DNA of 64,000 nt, taken from contig JAGSHD010000004.1 in NCBI GenBank assembly GCA_023954715.1, forward strand, positions 1 through 64,000. The letters are read 5' to 3'. The notes under the pieces were generated by a model that searched no databases, had not been told where the DNA came from, and was given only the letters and a program-made list of their open reading frames with translations. Shown piece by piece: positions 8,518 through 17,990 of this stretch. Position 1 is the stretch's first letter; each line of letters opens with the position of its first letter. The position numbers and the translations under genes are program-made. The DNA comes from Candidatus Cloacimonadota bacterium (GTDB lineage Bacteria; Muiribacteriota; UBA6191).

Positions 8518-9468
8518 ATGAAAACCATACATTTTATTATAGTTTCTTTAGTGTTTTGTGTAAATCTCTTTGCTCAGTGCCACTTTATTTTACAAAAGCA
8601 AGTCTTGTTACCCGAAGGGCCTATACGTTACTCATCCCTTGGTACATTAAGCTGTATTAACTCCCAGCAAACTTCTATCATTGAAAAAAAAATGGACCAG
8701 CTCATTCTCGGCCGAATCTTTATAACGAGCCCGACTCTAACCTTAAAAAGAGACTATTTAGCAAATAAATGGAACCAATTTTATCCACATATTGAAATCT
8801 ATCTTACTGGTCAGGATAAAGTAAATATTAGCCCAAAAATTTCTGATTTTGGAGCATCTGACTTTAGTGTATTGGTACAAAAAAAACTTAAAGAACACCT
8901 AAATATTCCTGATGAATCAAAAATTAAAATTTTAAACCCTCCAAAATACCTCCAATTACCAGAAAGTGATTACTTTCTAGACTTCGATTTAGATAAAGCC
9001 TCTCGGGGAATTGCCAAAATCAAATTATTCATAGCCGGTAAACAAAAAAAACTATTCTTTATTCAGTTTCAAGTTTTAAGTAAACAATATGTTCTAGTGA
9101 GCTCTCAAGACCTTGAACGTGGAGAAAACCTTTCTCCTGAGTTTATCCACCCTAAAGAAGTTTACATTTCAAATAAAGTCAAAGCCCTACCCGTTCAAGA
9201 AATAAGTAATTTAGACCAACTAAAACTAAAGCGAAGGATTAAGGCCGGAGAAGTACTTAGCAAGCTTCATATCGTCTATAAAGACGTCATTAAAACAAGA
9301 CAGAAGCTCAAAGGATTCATTAAAAGACCAAGCCTCCAAGTTGAACTTGAAGTAGTCGCTTTACAAAAAGGAAAAATTGGAGATAAGATTATGGTACTTT
9401 TCCCACTAACCAGAAAAAAGCATCTCGCCACTGTCATAAATGAAAGACAAGTATTAATAGAGTTCTAA
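8518..9468 (+). CDS. flgA: FlgA-like flagellar P-ring assembly chaperone
   Basis: A 316-residue exported protein with a signal peptide at 1-19 (cleavage probably near LFAQC). The C-terminal 130 residues follow the FlgA/SAF pattern: LVSSQDLERGENLSPE, then KLKRRIKAGEVLSKLHIV, then LEVVALQKGKIGDKIMVLFPLTRKKHLATVI, which mirrors the ALxxGxxGDxIxVxN-S-xxxxxGxV end of FlgA. FlgA chaperones FlgI into the P-ring in the periplasm. The N-terminal half is diverged. No other flagellar gene is in the window, so this is an isolated gene here; a SAF-domain pilus protein of the CpaB type is the main alternative. Confidence 0.75.
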   Translation: MKTIHFIIVSLVFCVNLFAQCHFILQKQVLLPEGPIRYSSLGTLSCINSQQTSIIEKKMDQLILGRIFITSPTLTLKRDYLANKWNQFYPHIEIYLTGQDKVNISPKISDFGASDFSVLVQKKLKEHLNIPDESKIKILNPPKYLQLPESDYFLDFDLDKASRGIAKIKLFIAGKQKKLFFIQFQVLSKQYVLVSSQDLERGENLSPEFIHPKEVYISNKVKALPVQEISNLDQLKLKRRIKAGEVLSKLHIVYKDVIKTRQKLKGFIKRPSLQVELEVVALQKGKIGDKIMVLFPLTRKKHLATVINERQVLIEF

Positions 9469-9481
9469 AGCTATAAAAAAC

Positions 9482-9708
9482 GTAACTATTCAGCTATAAT
9501 TTTTCAATTTGCTTACAAAAGTTGATTGCACCTAGGTTTTTGATCATTATTATATTTTGTATTTAAAGATTTTTAAGTGTAGTGGACTACTCGAATAAAG
9601 CTTTAAAAACAAAAGATGATGATGAGATAAACCGCATACGTAAAGCAAAAACTACGAAAAACTTGTATGCTCCGTAACTTTTATCGAAGAAAACACTTGA
9701 ATAATTAC
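9482..9708 (+). mobile_element. MITE-like element, copy 1
   Basis: A 227-bp non-coding element bounded by imperfect inverted repeats: GTAACTATTCAG at 9482 and, reading inward from 9708, GTAATTATTCAA. Its first about 56 bp and last about 70 bp match the reverse complement of 28749-28879, including CTATAATTTTTCAATTT, CGAAAAACTT and TTTTATCGAAGA. The middle 100 bp (9538-9639) is absent from the other copy. No transposase is encoded, and no target-site duplication can be called in the A-rich flanks. Confidence 0.65.
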
Positions 9709-9741
9709 AAAAAAACACCCTCTATTAGAAGGTGTTTTTTT
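9709..9741 (-). terminator. Intrinsic terminator of the CxxCH protein gene
   Basis: On the minus strand, a hairpin with AACACC / GGTGTT arms and TCT / AGA inner pairs is followed by TTTTTTTG, 19 bases past the stop at 9760. A-rich sequence on both sides may let it act in both directions. Confidence 0.75.
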
Positions 9742-9759
9742 GAAGGCTTTATGCTCAGA

Positions 9760-11712
9760 CTACCATTTTACAATTGGCTCCACTTGAACCTCTTTGGCTA
9801 GGACTGGAGCAATACCAAACTTTCCGTCCGCTTTATCTGATTGGATAATATTGTCTCCATCGGAGTCCTTTACATCATCCACCTTTTCTCCTGTGAAGGC
9901 CAGTTCACTTAATTGTAGAGAATAGTTTTTCATAATTCCTTCAAAATAAGCCAGTAGGTAGGCAAATGTTCGTAGGTCACCAGTAGCTAGAGTTACTTCT
10001 CTTAAAGCCCCTATTGTCGCTCCAACATTTTCAGGAGTAATTTTTAAAACAAGGGATTCTTCATGAGTCTTGAAAGTATTTAATTTTTCATCCCACAACT
10101 TGTTTGCCATAAACTCATAAGCTCGTATAGCTGCTCTAAATATTCGGGCTTCTCTAGTTACTTTGAATGCTTCTAGTAAACCATGAACCGCTAGAGCCTG
10201 ATCCTCTAATGTTCTGTTTAAAAAGTCACCGTTTAATCTGTTTACATCAAAACTAGTTGCAACACCACCGTCAATTGCTTGAAGGTTTTGTACTAAAAAT
10301 TGTGACATAGCGTAAATCAAGTTACCCGTTACATAACGAATCTCTGTGTCTTCGTAAAAATATTTAAAGGTCTTAGATAAAGCTTGTAGAGTTAATGCTA
10401 TATCTCGTGTTTTAACAAACTTAATTGGTTTTACCAAAGTAGCTGTAGAATAAGCCGCTCCATGTCTTTTATCAAAATGTAACATTTCAATATTTTTAAG
10501 ACAGATTAAAACTAGCTCTTTAGCTAAAAATCTTGAGTTATAAGAGAATGGAAAATCTTTGGAATCATCTGGACCATTTCCAAAAACTTTTTGTAATGAC
10601 AACTTGTGCGGATCTGTAGCTCCGTAAAACTCTGATACACCTAATAAAACTGCAGATAAATCTCGGAGATGACTCAATCTTTCTTTTACAAAGTAACTTT
10701 TAGGCACTGTTTTGCCTTCATCAAACTCAATAACCAATTTATGAGGCAAGTACATTAATTGTCTAGTATCATAGTAATCGGGTGGAAATGCCTTAAAATT
10801 AGCCCCGTCAAAGCCCAGACCATAACGAATCCATAACATTGAGTTGATTGCTTCGTAAAATAAAACTTGCCCTAGAAAACCTGCCTTGGGAGTAACACCA
10901 ATCCCTTTAGTGTTCACATTATCTAGATATTGTTTAGCCAGCATTGATTTGGCAAATATTCCCATACCTAAGGACTCTGTACTTACAGTTTTATCAAAGT
11001 CTTTTCGGTTCCAAGTTTGATTTTCACCTGTTTTGAAGTTTGGTTGAGCCGTGTAATGAGGATCTCCTGATGTGAACTCAGCATATAATGGAGAGATTTT
11101 TTCTGTGCCAGTATATCCAGAGGTCTTGCGAAAATAATCCAATCTCTTGGCTAAATATTTTGCTGGATCCATTTTTTCATTTCTAGACTTAAGATGAATC
11201 AATGGGCCATTATCCATAGATAAACCCATACCTGAGTTTAATGCCAAAGTCTTAATGTGATATTGCCCCATTCCAAAAAACTCTCTTACAAGCATTTCTT
11301 CTAGGTTTTTGTTGTATGCAATGCCAGCTAGATCTAATTTTCTAGTAAATGACTTACCAGAATCAACAAGTTGCCCACCAGTATAATAATTAGACGCACT
11401 AAAAGCTCGATAATGGATAGACTTTAAAATCTCTAATTGATTTTGTACTAATCTGCCTTCAGCAGTTGGACGCTTAAAAGAAATATCCTCAGGAAGTGGC
11501 GCTTGTTTTTCAAAAGAAGGTCTTCCATAAATCGTATCTCGAAATGAGTACCCATTTTTAGAGTAGTAGTGACCTAAGAAGTTTCTAGGGCCCCCTCTTG
11601 GAGTAAAGTGACAATGTATACACGACTTTTTTTCTTTTTTCGCATATTCAATGGTCGCTTCAGACTGAGATATATTTAAAACCAATACAATGAAGGCTAA
11701 TAAGCGTTTCAT
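9760..11712 (-). CDS. Secreted single-haem CxxCH protein with helical repeat domain
   Basis: A 650-residue protein with a signal peptide at 1-19 (MKRLLAFIVLVLNISQSEA). One haem-binding motif, CIHCH, follows at about residues 31-35, with TPRGGPRNFLGHYY after it. The large remainder has repeated helical stretches, for example LEDQALAVHGLLEAFKVT and AAIRAYEFMANKLWDEKLN, that recall alpha/alpha-toroid proteins such as thioredoxin-domain YyaL or N-acylglucosamine 2-epimerases; this is pattern recognition, not a proven match. It probably works in the periplasm as a c-type cytochrome or haem-dependent oxidoreductase. It starts 15 bases after the moeA stop, so the two share an operon. Confidence 0.7.
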   Translation of the reverse strand: MKRLLAFIVLVLNISQSEATIEYAKKEKKSCIHCHFTPRGGPRNFLGHYYSKNGYSFRDTIYGRPSFEKQAPLPEDISFKRPTAEGRLVQNQLEILKSIHYRAFSASNYYTGGQLVDSGKSFTRKLDLAGIAYNKNLEEMLVREFFGMGQYHIKTLALNSGMGLSMDNGPLIHLKSRNEKMDPAKYLAKRLDYFRKTSGYTGTEKISPLYAEFTSGDPHYTAQPNFKTGENQTWNRKDFDKTVSTESLGMGIFAKSMLAKQYLDNVNTKGIGVTPKAGFLGQVLFYEAINSMLWIRYGLGFDGANFKAFPPDYYDTRQLMYLPHKLVIEFDEGKTVPKSYFVKERLSHLRDLSAVLLGVSEFYGATDPHKLSLQKVFGNGPDDSKDFPFSYNSRFLAKELVLICLKNIEMLHFDKRHGAAYSTATLVKPIKFVKTRDIALTLQALSKTFKYFYEDTEIRYVTGNLIYAMSQFLVQNLQAIDGGVATSFDVNRLNGDFLNRTLEDQALAVHGLLEAFKVTREARIFRAAIRAYEFMANKLWDEKLNTFKTHEESLVLKITPENVGATIGALREVTLATGDLRTFAYLLAYFEGIMKNYSLQLSELAFTGEKVDDVKDSDGDNIIQSDKADGKFGIAPVLAKEVQVEPIVKW

Positions 11713-11727
11713 GACATATCCTTACTT

Positions 11728-12921
11728 CTATTCACTAATCATCATTACTTCAGTGAGTTCACCTTTGTCCTTTTTTTCGACTCCAACAGGAACTCGCACA
11801 AGACACTCGGCTCTAGCCAGTGCCCCCAAGGCACCAGAACTTTGATTCAAATCAGTATATACAACGGTCTGATTGCTTTCTTCTATAAGGTTTCCACGCA
11901 AATAAAATTCAAATTTTGAAGGTTTTTTTATTTCATTGCCCAATTTCACCCTAAAAAAGCGATTTTTTAGCCTACTTCCACAAAGACTAACTAATGCATA
12001 TTTTAGAAATATTTTAGTAGCTACAAAAGTAGATACGGGATTTCCTGGTATCCCAAAGACAATACTTTTACCTTTAGTGGCAAAAACAACAGGTTTACCT
12101 GGTCGGATAGCAACTTGCTTAAAATGAATCGTATATCCTAATTCCAGTAAAACTTCTTTAGTAAAATCGTATTCACCTACAGAAGCACCTCCCGAAATTA
12201 GAAATAGGTCATAATTTTCAGCTTGAGAGAGCTTTTCTTTTACTGAATCTTTGTCATCTCTTACCACACCCAAATTAGTAATCGAGTGACTCAATTCTGA
12301 CAATTCTGATTCAAAAATCTCTCCATTGCAAGATCTGATTTGACCAAAACCCATACTATCATTTTCAAATCTCAACTCATTGCCTGAAACTACATAGGCG
12401 ATATTTGCCTTATCATAAACCTCAACGTGATAAATCCCTTGAGAGGCTAACAAAGCAACTTTTGCTGAATTGAGCTTTTGACCCTTCTTTAATAAAAGCT
12501 CCCCTTTTAAAAAGTCGTTCGCTTCTTTTCTAACAAAGTCATATTGATTTAGTCCATCAGGAAGCACCACTTCATCATTTACGACTTCACAATCTTCTTG
12601 TTTTATAACAGTATCTGCACCCTCTGGCAAGGGGGCACCAGTGAAGATTCTAGCTATGGTTCCATTTTCTAGACGCTCCAATACACTTGCTCCAGCTTGG
12701 ATCTCTAGAGTTTTAACAAACTTTCTTTGATTTTCAGAGTAAGACTTATAATTTATACAATATCCATCCATAGCTGAATTACTAAAGAATGGGGCATTTT
12801 CTTGGGCTAATACATCGGAAGCTAAATAATAACCGGCACTTTGAATGATAGGTAATTTGACCACTTTTAATGGAGACAACAACTCGTCTATCGTCTTAAG
12901 TGCATCTTGAATAGAAATCAT
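11728..12921 (-). CDS. moeA: Molybdopterin molybdenumtransferase MoeA
   Basis: A 397-residue protein of normal MoeA length. Landmarks: FSNSAMDGYCI near residue 45 (usual SAMDGYA), FTGAPLPEGADTVIKQED near 95, the MoaB/Mog-like core ISGGASVGEYDFT near 245, RPGKPVVFA near 273 and FGIPGNPVSTFV near 290. MoeA inserts molybdate into adenylated molybdopterin in the cytoplasm, the last step of molybdenum cofactor synthesis. No other moa/mog gene is nearby. Its operon partner is the exported CxxCH protein, which suggests (inference) a link to a periplasmic redox enzyme. Confidence 0.93.
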   Translation of the reverse strand: MISIQDALKTIDELLSPLKVVKLPIIQSAGYYLASDVLAQENAPFFSNSAMDGYCINYKSYSENQRKFVKTLEIQAGASVLERLENGTIARIFTGAPLPEGADTVIKQEDCEVVNDEVVLPDGLNQYDFVRKEANDFLKGELLLKKGQKLNSAKVALLASQGIYHVEVYDKANIAYVVSGNELRFENDSMGFGQIRSCNGEIFESELSELSHSITNLGVVRDDKDSVKEKLSQAENYDLFLISGGASVGEYDFTKEVLLELGYTIHFKQVAIRPGKPVVFATKGKSIVFGIPGNPVSTFVATKIFLKYALVSLCGSRLKNRFFRVKLGNEIKKPSKFEFYLRGNLIEESNQTVVYTDLNQSSGALGALARAECLVRVPVGVEKKDKGELTEVMMISE

Positions 12922-13089
12922 AACTTAACCTTTATGTAAAAATAGAGTGGGCCACAATCTACCGTTAATAAGCCCGATAATCAGAATTGTACTATTTTTC
13001 AATTTCAACTTATTCGAAAATTAGGAAAATAGCCAAAAACAAGATACCAATCTCCATTTCCAAAGATAAGATGTATTCAAATTTGGAAT

Positions 13090-13117
13090 AAAAAAAATGG
13101 CTATCCGAAGATAGCCA
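13090..13117 (-). terminator. Intrinsic terminator, UUCG-capped
   Basis: On the minus strand, TGGCTATC-TTCG-GATAGCCA is a perfect 8-bp stem with a TTCG tetraloop, followed by eight T residues. It lies 27 bases past the stop at 13144. This is the cleanest terminator of its type in the window. Confidence 0.9.
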
Positions 13118-13143
13118 AATCAATTGAATAGAGCGAAAGTATT

Positions 13144-14376
13144 TTAGTTCGCTGCGTCGAAGTTTCCTGCTTTATCTGTAGATGCCGCTGGACCATTTTG
13201 TGTAGCTGCTGCTTCATTGCCTACTGCACTTTGATTTTTTACATCTTGCTGATCTTTTACCGCATCTGATGCATCCTCAAAATTAATATCAACTTCTGCT
13301 TGTGTGTAGTTTGGCCAAATATTAACCCCGATCTTTCTAAGGTTTTCGATACCAATCCCTTGGATCGTTAAGAAGTATTTACTACTCCCGTTAACTACAG
13401 ATTGCCACTTTGCTAATCCTGCTAATGCTTGATCTACACTAGCCTCCGCTTTAATTGCTGGATCTGCCTCTAAAGCTGCTTGACACTCGGCTGATTGAAG
13501 TTTTTCAATCATAGCTTTAGCGCCATTTTTACCACCAAAGTTACCTCCACATACAGCTTCGATTCCAGCTTCTGGATCTGCCTCATCAGTAGATCCATCA
13601 TCTGTATTTTCATCTCCTGTATCTGTAGTGTCAGATGTTTCATCGGTTGCGTCTTCAGAACCACCATCAATCACATCAGCTCCTGGGAACCCTAATGACA
13701 CTAAAACAGCTTTATCTGGATCAATAGGAGCATCATTTAAAACTTGCATAGTTGAAGATGTGTAGTTATTACCTTTAATATGATTGGTATAAATTGTTTC
13801 AAAGTTACCTTGAGGTCCGTTGTAGTCTGGTACATGACTCTTTAGATCTTTTGCAATTCGATCCAAGGTATACATACGTTTTTTGTATTCTGGACCGAAC
13901 TCCTCAACACCTTTAGTATCTCCCTCAAGGTTTGCCTTATCTAGTTTTCTACCAATCTCTAATGTCTCTTTTTCATATTGTCTAACAAACTCATCAGGAT
14001 TTGTCTTAGGATCAACTGGTTCCGGCTTTTCTTCTGCTGCTTCCTCTGTAGTAGAAGAAGCTCCTGAATTACCTGAAGTGGCAGATGCAGGTATATTTAC
14101 TCCACTATTTTGTAATGGTATAACACCACCTGCTTGTAAATCCTGTAAAAGACTCTCGTCATTTTTTAACTCTTCTTCACTAAACTGATTAGATAAATTT
14201 GATGCATCAACTGTTTGTTGAGCGTGGGTACCGGCTACGTTTGCAGCTGATTGATCTGCTAGACCAGAAGGGTCACTACTCGCTCCTGCATAATTAGTAC
14301 TACAAAGTACTGCGCATGCAAATGGTATAGCCAATAGTTTTAATGTTTTTTTTGCTTTAATTTCTATGTTATTCAT
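13144..14376 (-). CDS. Secreted low-complexity hypothetical protein
   Basis: A 410-residue protein with a Sec signal peptide at about 1-32 (KLLAIPFACAVLCSTNYAGA). The mature part starts Ser/Ala/Gln-rich. An acidic Thr/Asp/Glu linker occupies about 237-270. A folded segment with two cysteines follows (AVCGGNFGG and SAECQAAL, probably one disulfide) and contains YFLTIQGIGIENLRKIGVNIWPNY. The tail is Ala/Gln/Asn-rich. I recognise no family. The composition suits an exported periplasmic or surface protein. It stands alone with its own terminator. Confidence 0.7.
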   Translation of the reverse strand: MNNIEIKAKKTLKLLAIPFACAVLCSTNYAGASSDPSGLADQSAANVAGTHAQQTVDASNLSNQFSEEELKNDESLLQDLQAGGVIPLQNSGVNIPASATSGNSGASSTTEEAAEEKPEPVDPKTNPDEFVRQYEKETLEIGRKLDKANLEGDTKGVEEFGPEYKKRMYTLDRIAKDLKSHVPDYNGPQGNFETIYTNHIKGNNYTSSTMQVLNDAPIDPDKAVLVSLGFPGADVIDGGSEDATDETSDTTDTGDENTDDGSTDEADPEAGIEAVCGGNFGGKNGAKAMIEKLQSAECQAALEADPAIKAEASVDQALAGLAKWQSVVNGSSKYFLTIQGIGIENLRKIGVNIWPNYTQAEVDINFEDASDAVKDQQDVKNQSAVGNEAAATQNGPAASTDKAGNFDAAN

Positions 14377-14462
14377 TTTTTCCCCTTCAAACCTATTCAG
14401 GATTCAGAGTTCATATTAACTTTTGTTTCAACAAACAAAATATACTCTATTATAAGTATAAA

Positions 14463-15134
14463 TCACTTTGAAATATCGTCAAGTGCCCAGTTTATCTTTT
14501 TTTTATTTACTCTTGATAAATAGTCATTTACCTTAGAAAAAGGCTTACTTCCAAAAAAGCCTCGATAAGCTGCTAAAGGAGAAGGATGAGCAGACTTCAA
14601 AACAAGATGATCACCAACAATTAGCTTTTCTTTTTTTTGTGCATCTTTACCCCATAGTATAAAAACCAAATTAGAGTGCGTCGTACATAGTTGCTCTAGT
14701 ATCTGATCTGTAAAATTCTCCCATCCCTTATTCCTATGAGAAGCAGCCTCGGACTTACGTACACTTAAAACAGTATTTAAAAGCAGAACCCCTTGTTCAG
14801 CCCAACTCTCTAGATTTCCGTGCTTTGGAGTTTTTATAGATAAATCACTAGATAACTCTTTGTATATATTAATTAAAGACTTAGGAATCTTACAGTTACG
14901 CTCTACTGAAAAACTTAATCCATGAGCTTGATTGACACCTGGATAAGGGTCTTGCCCTAAAACAACAACTTTTACTTGATCAAAAGGAGTTAGCTCAAAA
15001 GCTCTAAATCTTAAATGTTTTGGAGGATAAACCTCATATTTTGAGCGCTCATCCTCTAAAAAACTACTCAGATCTTTATAATAGCTTTTAGAAAACTCGT
15101 TTTGAAATATACTATCCCAGGATACTTTGGACAT
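14463..15134 (-). CDS. ung: Uracil-DNA glycosylase
   Basis: A 223-residue family-1 UDG. Motif A is GQDPYPG at 60-66, with catalytic Asp62; the uracil-recognition segment VLLLN lies near 116-120; the DNA-intercalation loop is HPSPLAAYRGFFG with His183. It removes uracil from DNA to start base-excision repair. It is the downstream gene of a minus-strand run yebC-ruvC-ung; the gap to ruvC is 24 bases, so co-transcription is likely. Length and motifs are standard and nothing is missing. Confidence 0.97.
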   Translation of the reverse strand: MSKVSWDSIFQNEFSKSYYKDLSSFLEDERSKYEVYPPKHLRFRAFELTPFDQVKVVVLGQDPYPGVNQAHGLSFSVERNCKIPKSLINIYKELSSDLSIKTPKHGNLESWAEQGVLLLNTVLSVRKSEAASHRNKGWENFTDQILEQLCTTHSNLVFILWGKDAQKKEKLIVGDHLVLKSAHPSPLAAYRGFFGSKPFSKVNDYLSRVNKKKINWALDDISK

Positions 15135-15158
15135 CTTTATCTCTTTTTATATCTATGC

Positions 15159-15647
15159 TTATTTAAAGCGCTTGCCTTTTTGAGTGTAGGCATAGCATAT
15201 AGCTAAAGCCAAACCATCTGCCGCATCATCTGGCTTAGGGGTTTCTTCTAAACTTAATATATTTTTTACCATATATTGGACTTGATTTTTTTCTGCGTGT
15301 CCATGGCCTACTAACTTAGACTTTAACTGCAAAGGAGTGAACTCAGTAATTGGAATATCTCTTTGCTCAATAGCCAACAAAATAACCCCTCTTGCATGTG
15401 ATACTGCAATCCCTGTTGTCACATTTTTATTAAAGAAAATCTTTTCTATACTAACGACTTCTGGAGAATATTTTTCAATAATCTCCTTCATGTCTTCGTA
15501 TATTATTCGCAGTCTGGTGGATAATGTGTGATATGCCTCGGTTTTAATACAACCATAAGAAATACAACGCATCTTACCATTTTTAAAAATCTCAATAACC
15601 CCGTATCCGATCGTAGCCAAACCGGGGTCAATTCCTAAAACGATCAC
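15159..15647 (-). CDS. ruvC: Holliday junction resolvase RuvC
   Basis: A 162-residue RuvC of usual length. Four acidic catalytic residues are visible: Asp7 in GIDPG, Glu68 in SIEKIFF, and Asp141 and Asp144 in DDAADGLALA. It cleaves Holliday junctions bound by RuvAB during recombinational repair. The start codon overlaps the yebC stop by four bases (ATGA), which is the common yebC-ruvC coupling. ruvA and ruvB are not adjacent. Confidence 0.97.
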   Translation of the reverse strand: MIVLGIDPGLATIGYGVIEIFKNGKMRCISYGCIKTEAYHTLSTRLRIIYEDMKEIIEKYSPEVVSIEKIFFNKNVTTGIAVSHARGVILLAIEQRDIPITEFTPLQLKSKLVGHGHAEKNQVQYMVKNILSLEETPKPDDAADGLALAICYAYTQKGKRFK

Positions 15648-16402
15648 ATCGCCTCTAGAGCTTTCTCCATCTCTTGATCATTTGCTTCAAAAGACGAATA
15701 TACGTTTTGTACATCATCGTTATCTTCTAGTTTATCTAATAGTTTTAACATTGTCGTCACATCGTCCCCACTTAATTCAACCTTAAGCTTAGGAGCCATG
15801 ATTAAGCCAGACTCTGTTGCTTCTAGCTCTTTGGACTCAAAATATTTAGATACTTCTTCGTAATCCTCAATAGCACAAATCACTTCATAAACTTCTTCGT
15901 CTGTAGTGATCAAGTCCTCTGCTCCAGACTCCAAAACATGCTCCATAAAATCATCTTCTGATCCTAACGCCACAGGAAATATTAACTGACCAACTCTTTC
16001 AAAGTTGTAAGCCACTGAACCAGGAGAACCTAATGCATTTCCATATTTATTAAAGATATGACGAATATCTGCAGCAGTACGGTTTCTGTTGTCAGTTAAA
16101 ACTTCTACCAAGACACCAACACCACTCGGACCGTAACCTTCGTACATTCCTTCTTCGTAGTCGTCTCCTTCTAGCTCTCCAGCACCTCTTTTTATTGCCC
16201 TATTTAAAGGGTCATTTGGAAGATTTTGCTGCTTTGCTTTTTGAATTGCTAAACGAAGTCTTGGATTTGTATCAGTATCTGATCCTCCATGTTTAGCCGC
16301 AGTTACAATCTCTCTGATGAGTTTTGTAAATACTTTTGCTCTGGCTTTGTCATTAGCACCTTTTTTATGTTTAATGGTGCTCCATTTACTATGTCCTGAC
16401 AT
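15644..16402 (-). CDS. yebC: YebC/PmpR family regulator (TACO1 family)
   Basis: A 252-residue protein with the family hallmark start MSGHSKWSTIKHKKGANDKARAK and the three-domain layout of YebC. Family members are described as DNA-binding regulators, and others as factors easing ribosome stalling at proline stretches; I cannot tell which applies. Two adjacent ATGs exist (16405 and 16402). I prefer 16402 because AGGAG then sits six bases upstream, and the product begins MSGHSKW as in homologues. The stop overlaps the ruvC start. Confidence 0.95.
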   Translation of the reverse strand: MSGHSKWSTIKHKKGANDKARAKVFTKLIREIVTAAKHGGSDTDTNPRLRLAIQKAKQQNLPNDPLNRAIKRGAGELEGDDYEEGMYEGYGPSGVGVLVEVLTDNRNRTAADIRHIFNKYGNALGSPGSVAYNFERVGQLIFPVALGSEDDFMEHVLESGAEDLITTDEEVYEVICAIEDYEEVSKYFESKELEATESGLIMAPKLKVELSGDDVTTMLKLLDKLEDNDDVQNVYSSFEANDQEMEKALEAM

Positions 16403-16469
16403 CATTCACTCCTATCAACTATTGACACTACAAGGTTAATTTTCACCTATCAACAATTGAAATATTAAT

Positions 16470-17900
16470 TTATGTATATTTTCGCCGCTTAGACGAAGAA
16501 ACTATATTTAGCATCTCTCGATATTTTGTTACCGTTCTTCTGGCGATTTCTATTCCTCTAGCTTTTAATAAATCTGCTAAAACTTGATCACTCAATGGTT
16601 TTTTAGGGTTTTCTTCTGAAATTGCTTGTTGGATGATTTCTTTGATTCTTTTTGAAGAAATCATTTCTCCTGTTTCTGACTTTAGTCCTCCAGAAAAGAA
16701 AAACTTTAACTCAAATATCCCTACAGGTGTATGGGCATATTTACCGTTAATCACTCTTGAAACAGTTGCTTCATGTCGATCAACACGAGCTGCAATATCA
16801 CTTAAGGTTAGAGGCTTGAGTCCTCGTACACCCATTTCAAAAAAGTCTTTTTGGATTTCAAAAATACACTTGGCTACAGAAAAAATAGTCTCTCGCCTTT
16901 TTTCAATGCATTGGCGAAACCACACAGCAGAGTTTAGCTTTCGTTTTAAATAGACTAGCTCTTCTTTATCCATGGCTTCTGCATTTTGAATTTTTTCTTG
17001 ATAATATTGGTTTACATTGAGATTTGGTAAATAATTATCATTTAAGGTAATTGTCATTTGTTTTTCATCATCAAATTCAACAAAAAGATCGGGTCTAATA
17101 ATCTCCGCTGTAGAAACTTCATGTAAAAAACCAGAAGCTGGTCTTGGATTTAACTCTTTAATACGATTATAAGCTATCTCGATCTCCTGGTAAGAGATAT
17201 TCATGGCTTTTGAAATTTCTTTCATCCGATTATTAGCTAACTCTTCAAGATGGTCCTCGATTAATAAACGAACTGTTTTATCTTGAATTTCTTCTTGGTA
17301 ATATTGAATCAAAAGACACTCTTTTAAATCTCTAGCAGCTATACCAACAGGATCAAAAGATTGAATCATAGTTAAAGTATGCTCCACTTGATCTATAGAA
17401 CAAAGCAAGCTAGCCGCTATTTTTTCAACGGATTCCATTAACCACCCATTGTGATCTAATGCAGCTATAATATACAGTCCGATTCGTTTTTCTGCTTCAT
17501 CCGATGTGCTTAAAAACAATTGCTCTTCTAATAAATCTGACAATGTAACCTTATCGGCTACCCAATCTTCAAATGTAGAAGAATCATCTTGATTACCAAC
17601 TGTTTGAAAAGATCCACCACTGCTTAAGCCATCCTGGGATTCTTGAAAATACTTTTCAAACTCTTTTACGTATTCAACCAGCTGAGCTTTCTCAGAAACC
17701 TCAGGCAAGTCTACGCTCAACTCCTTATTATCTGCATCAGCTTGTTTGATCTCTAGTACAGGGTTTTCCATTAGCTCTTGCTCAATCATTTCTGATAGTT
17801 GCACTTGGTTCGCTTGTAAAACTTTTACAGCTAGTTGCAATTGAGGTGTCAATTTTAAAGTTTGAACCTGTTTAAGCGATAAATCCTGACTTAATTTCAT
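16470..17900 (-). CDS. rpoN: RNA polymerase sigma-54 factor
   Basis: A 476-residue RpoN. Region I (1-50) is Gln/Leu-rich as expected (QTLKLTPQLQLAVKVLQ, then LMENPVLE). An acidic region II spans about 55-110 and the core-binding region follows. A helix-turn-helix is visible around LTLSDIAARVDRHEATVSRVINGKY. The C-terminal RpoN box is ARRTVTKYRE near 453-462. It directs polymerase to -24/-12 promoters and needs AAA+ activators, none of which lies in the window. It is followed by yebC after a 64-base gap and preceded by mutS2. Confidence 0.97.
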   Translation of the reverse strand: MKLSQDLSLKQVQTLKLTPQLQLAVKVLQANQVQLSEMIEQELMENPVLEIKQADADNKELSVDLPEVSEKAQLVEYVKEFEKYFQESQDGLSSGGSFQTVGNQDDSSTFEDWVADKVTLSDLLEEQLFLSTSDEAEKRIGLYIIAALDHNGWLMESVEKIAASLLCSIDQVEHTLTMIQSFDPVGIAARDLKECLLIQYYQEEIQDKTVRLLIEDHLEELANNRMKEISKAMNISYQEIEIAYNRIKELNPRPASGFLHEVSTAEIIRPDLFVEFDDEKQMTITLNDNYLPNLNVNQYYQEKIQNAEAMDKEELVYLKRKLNSAVWFRQCIEKRRETIFSVAKCIFEIQKDFFEMGVRGLKPLTLSDIAARVDRHEATVSRVINGKYAHTPVGIFELKFFFSGGLKSETGEMISSKRIKEIIQQAISEENPKKPLSDQVLADLLKARGIEIARRTVTKYREMLNIVSSSKRRKYT

Positions 17901-17990
17901 AATTTCCTATTAATATATAAAACCAACTATCTTAAAACTTTAGCTGGTTTTACTGATATTGACCTAATGCAGATGGCTTCGATCAAAACC

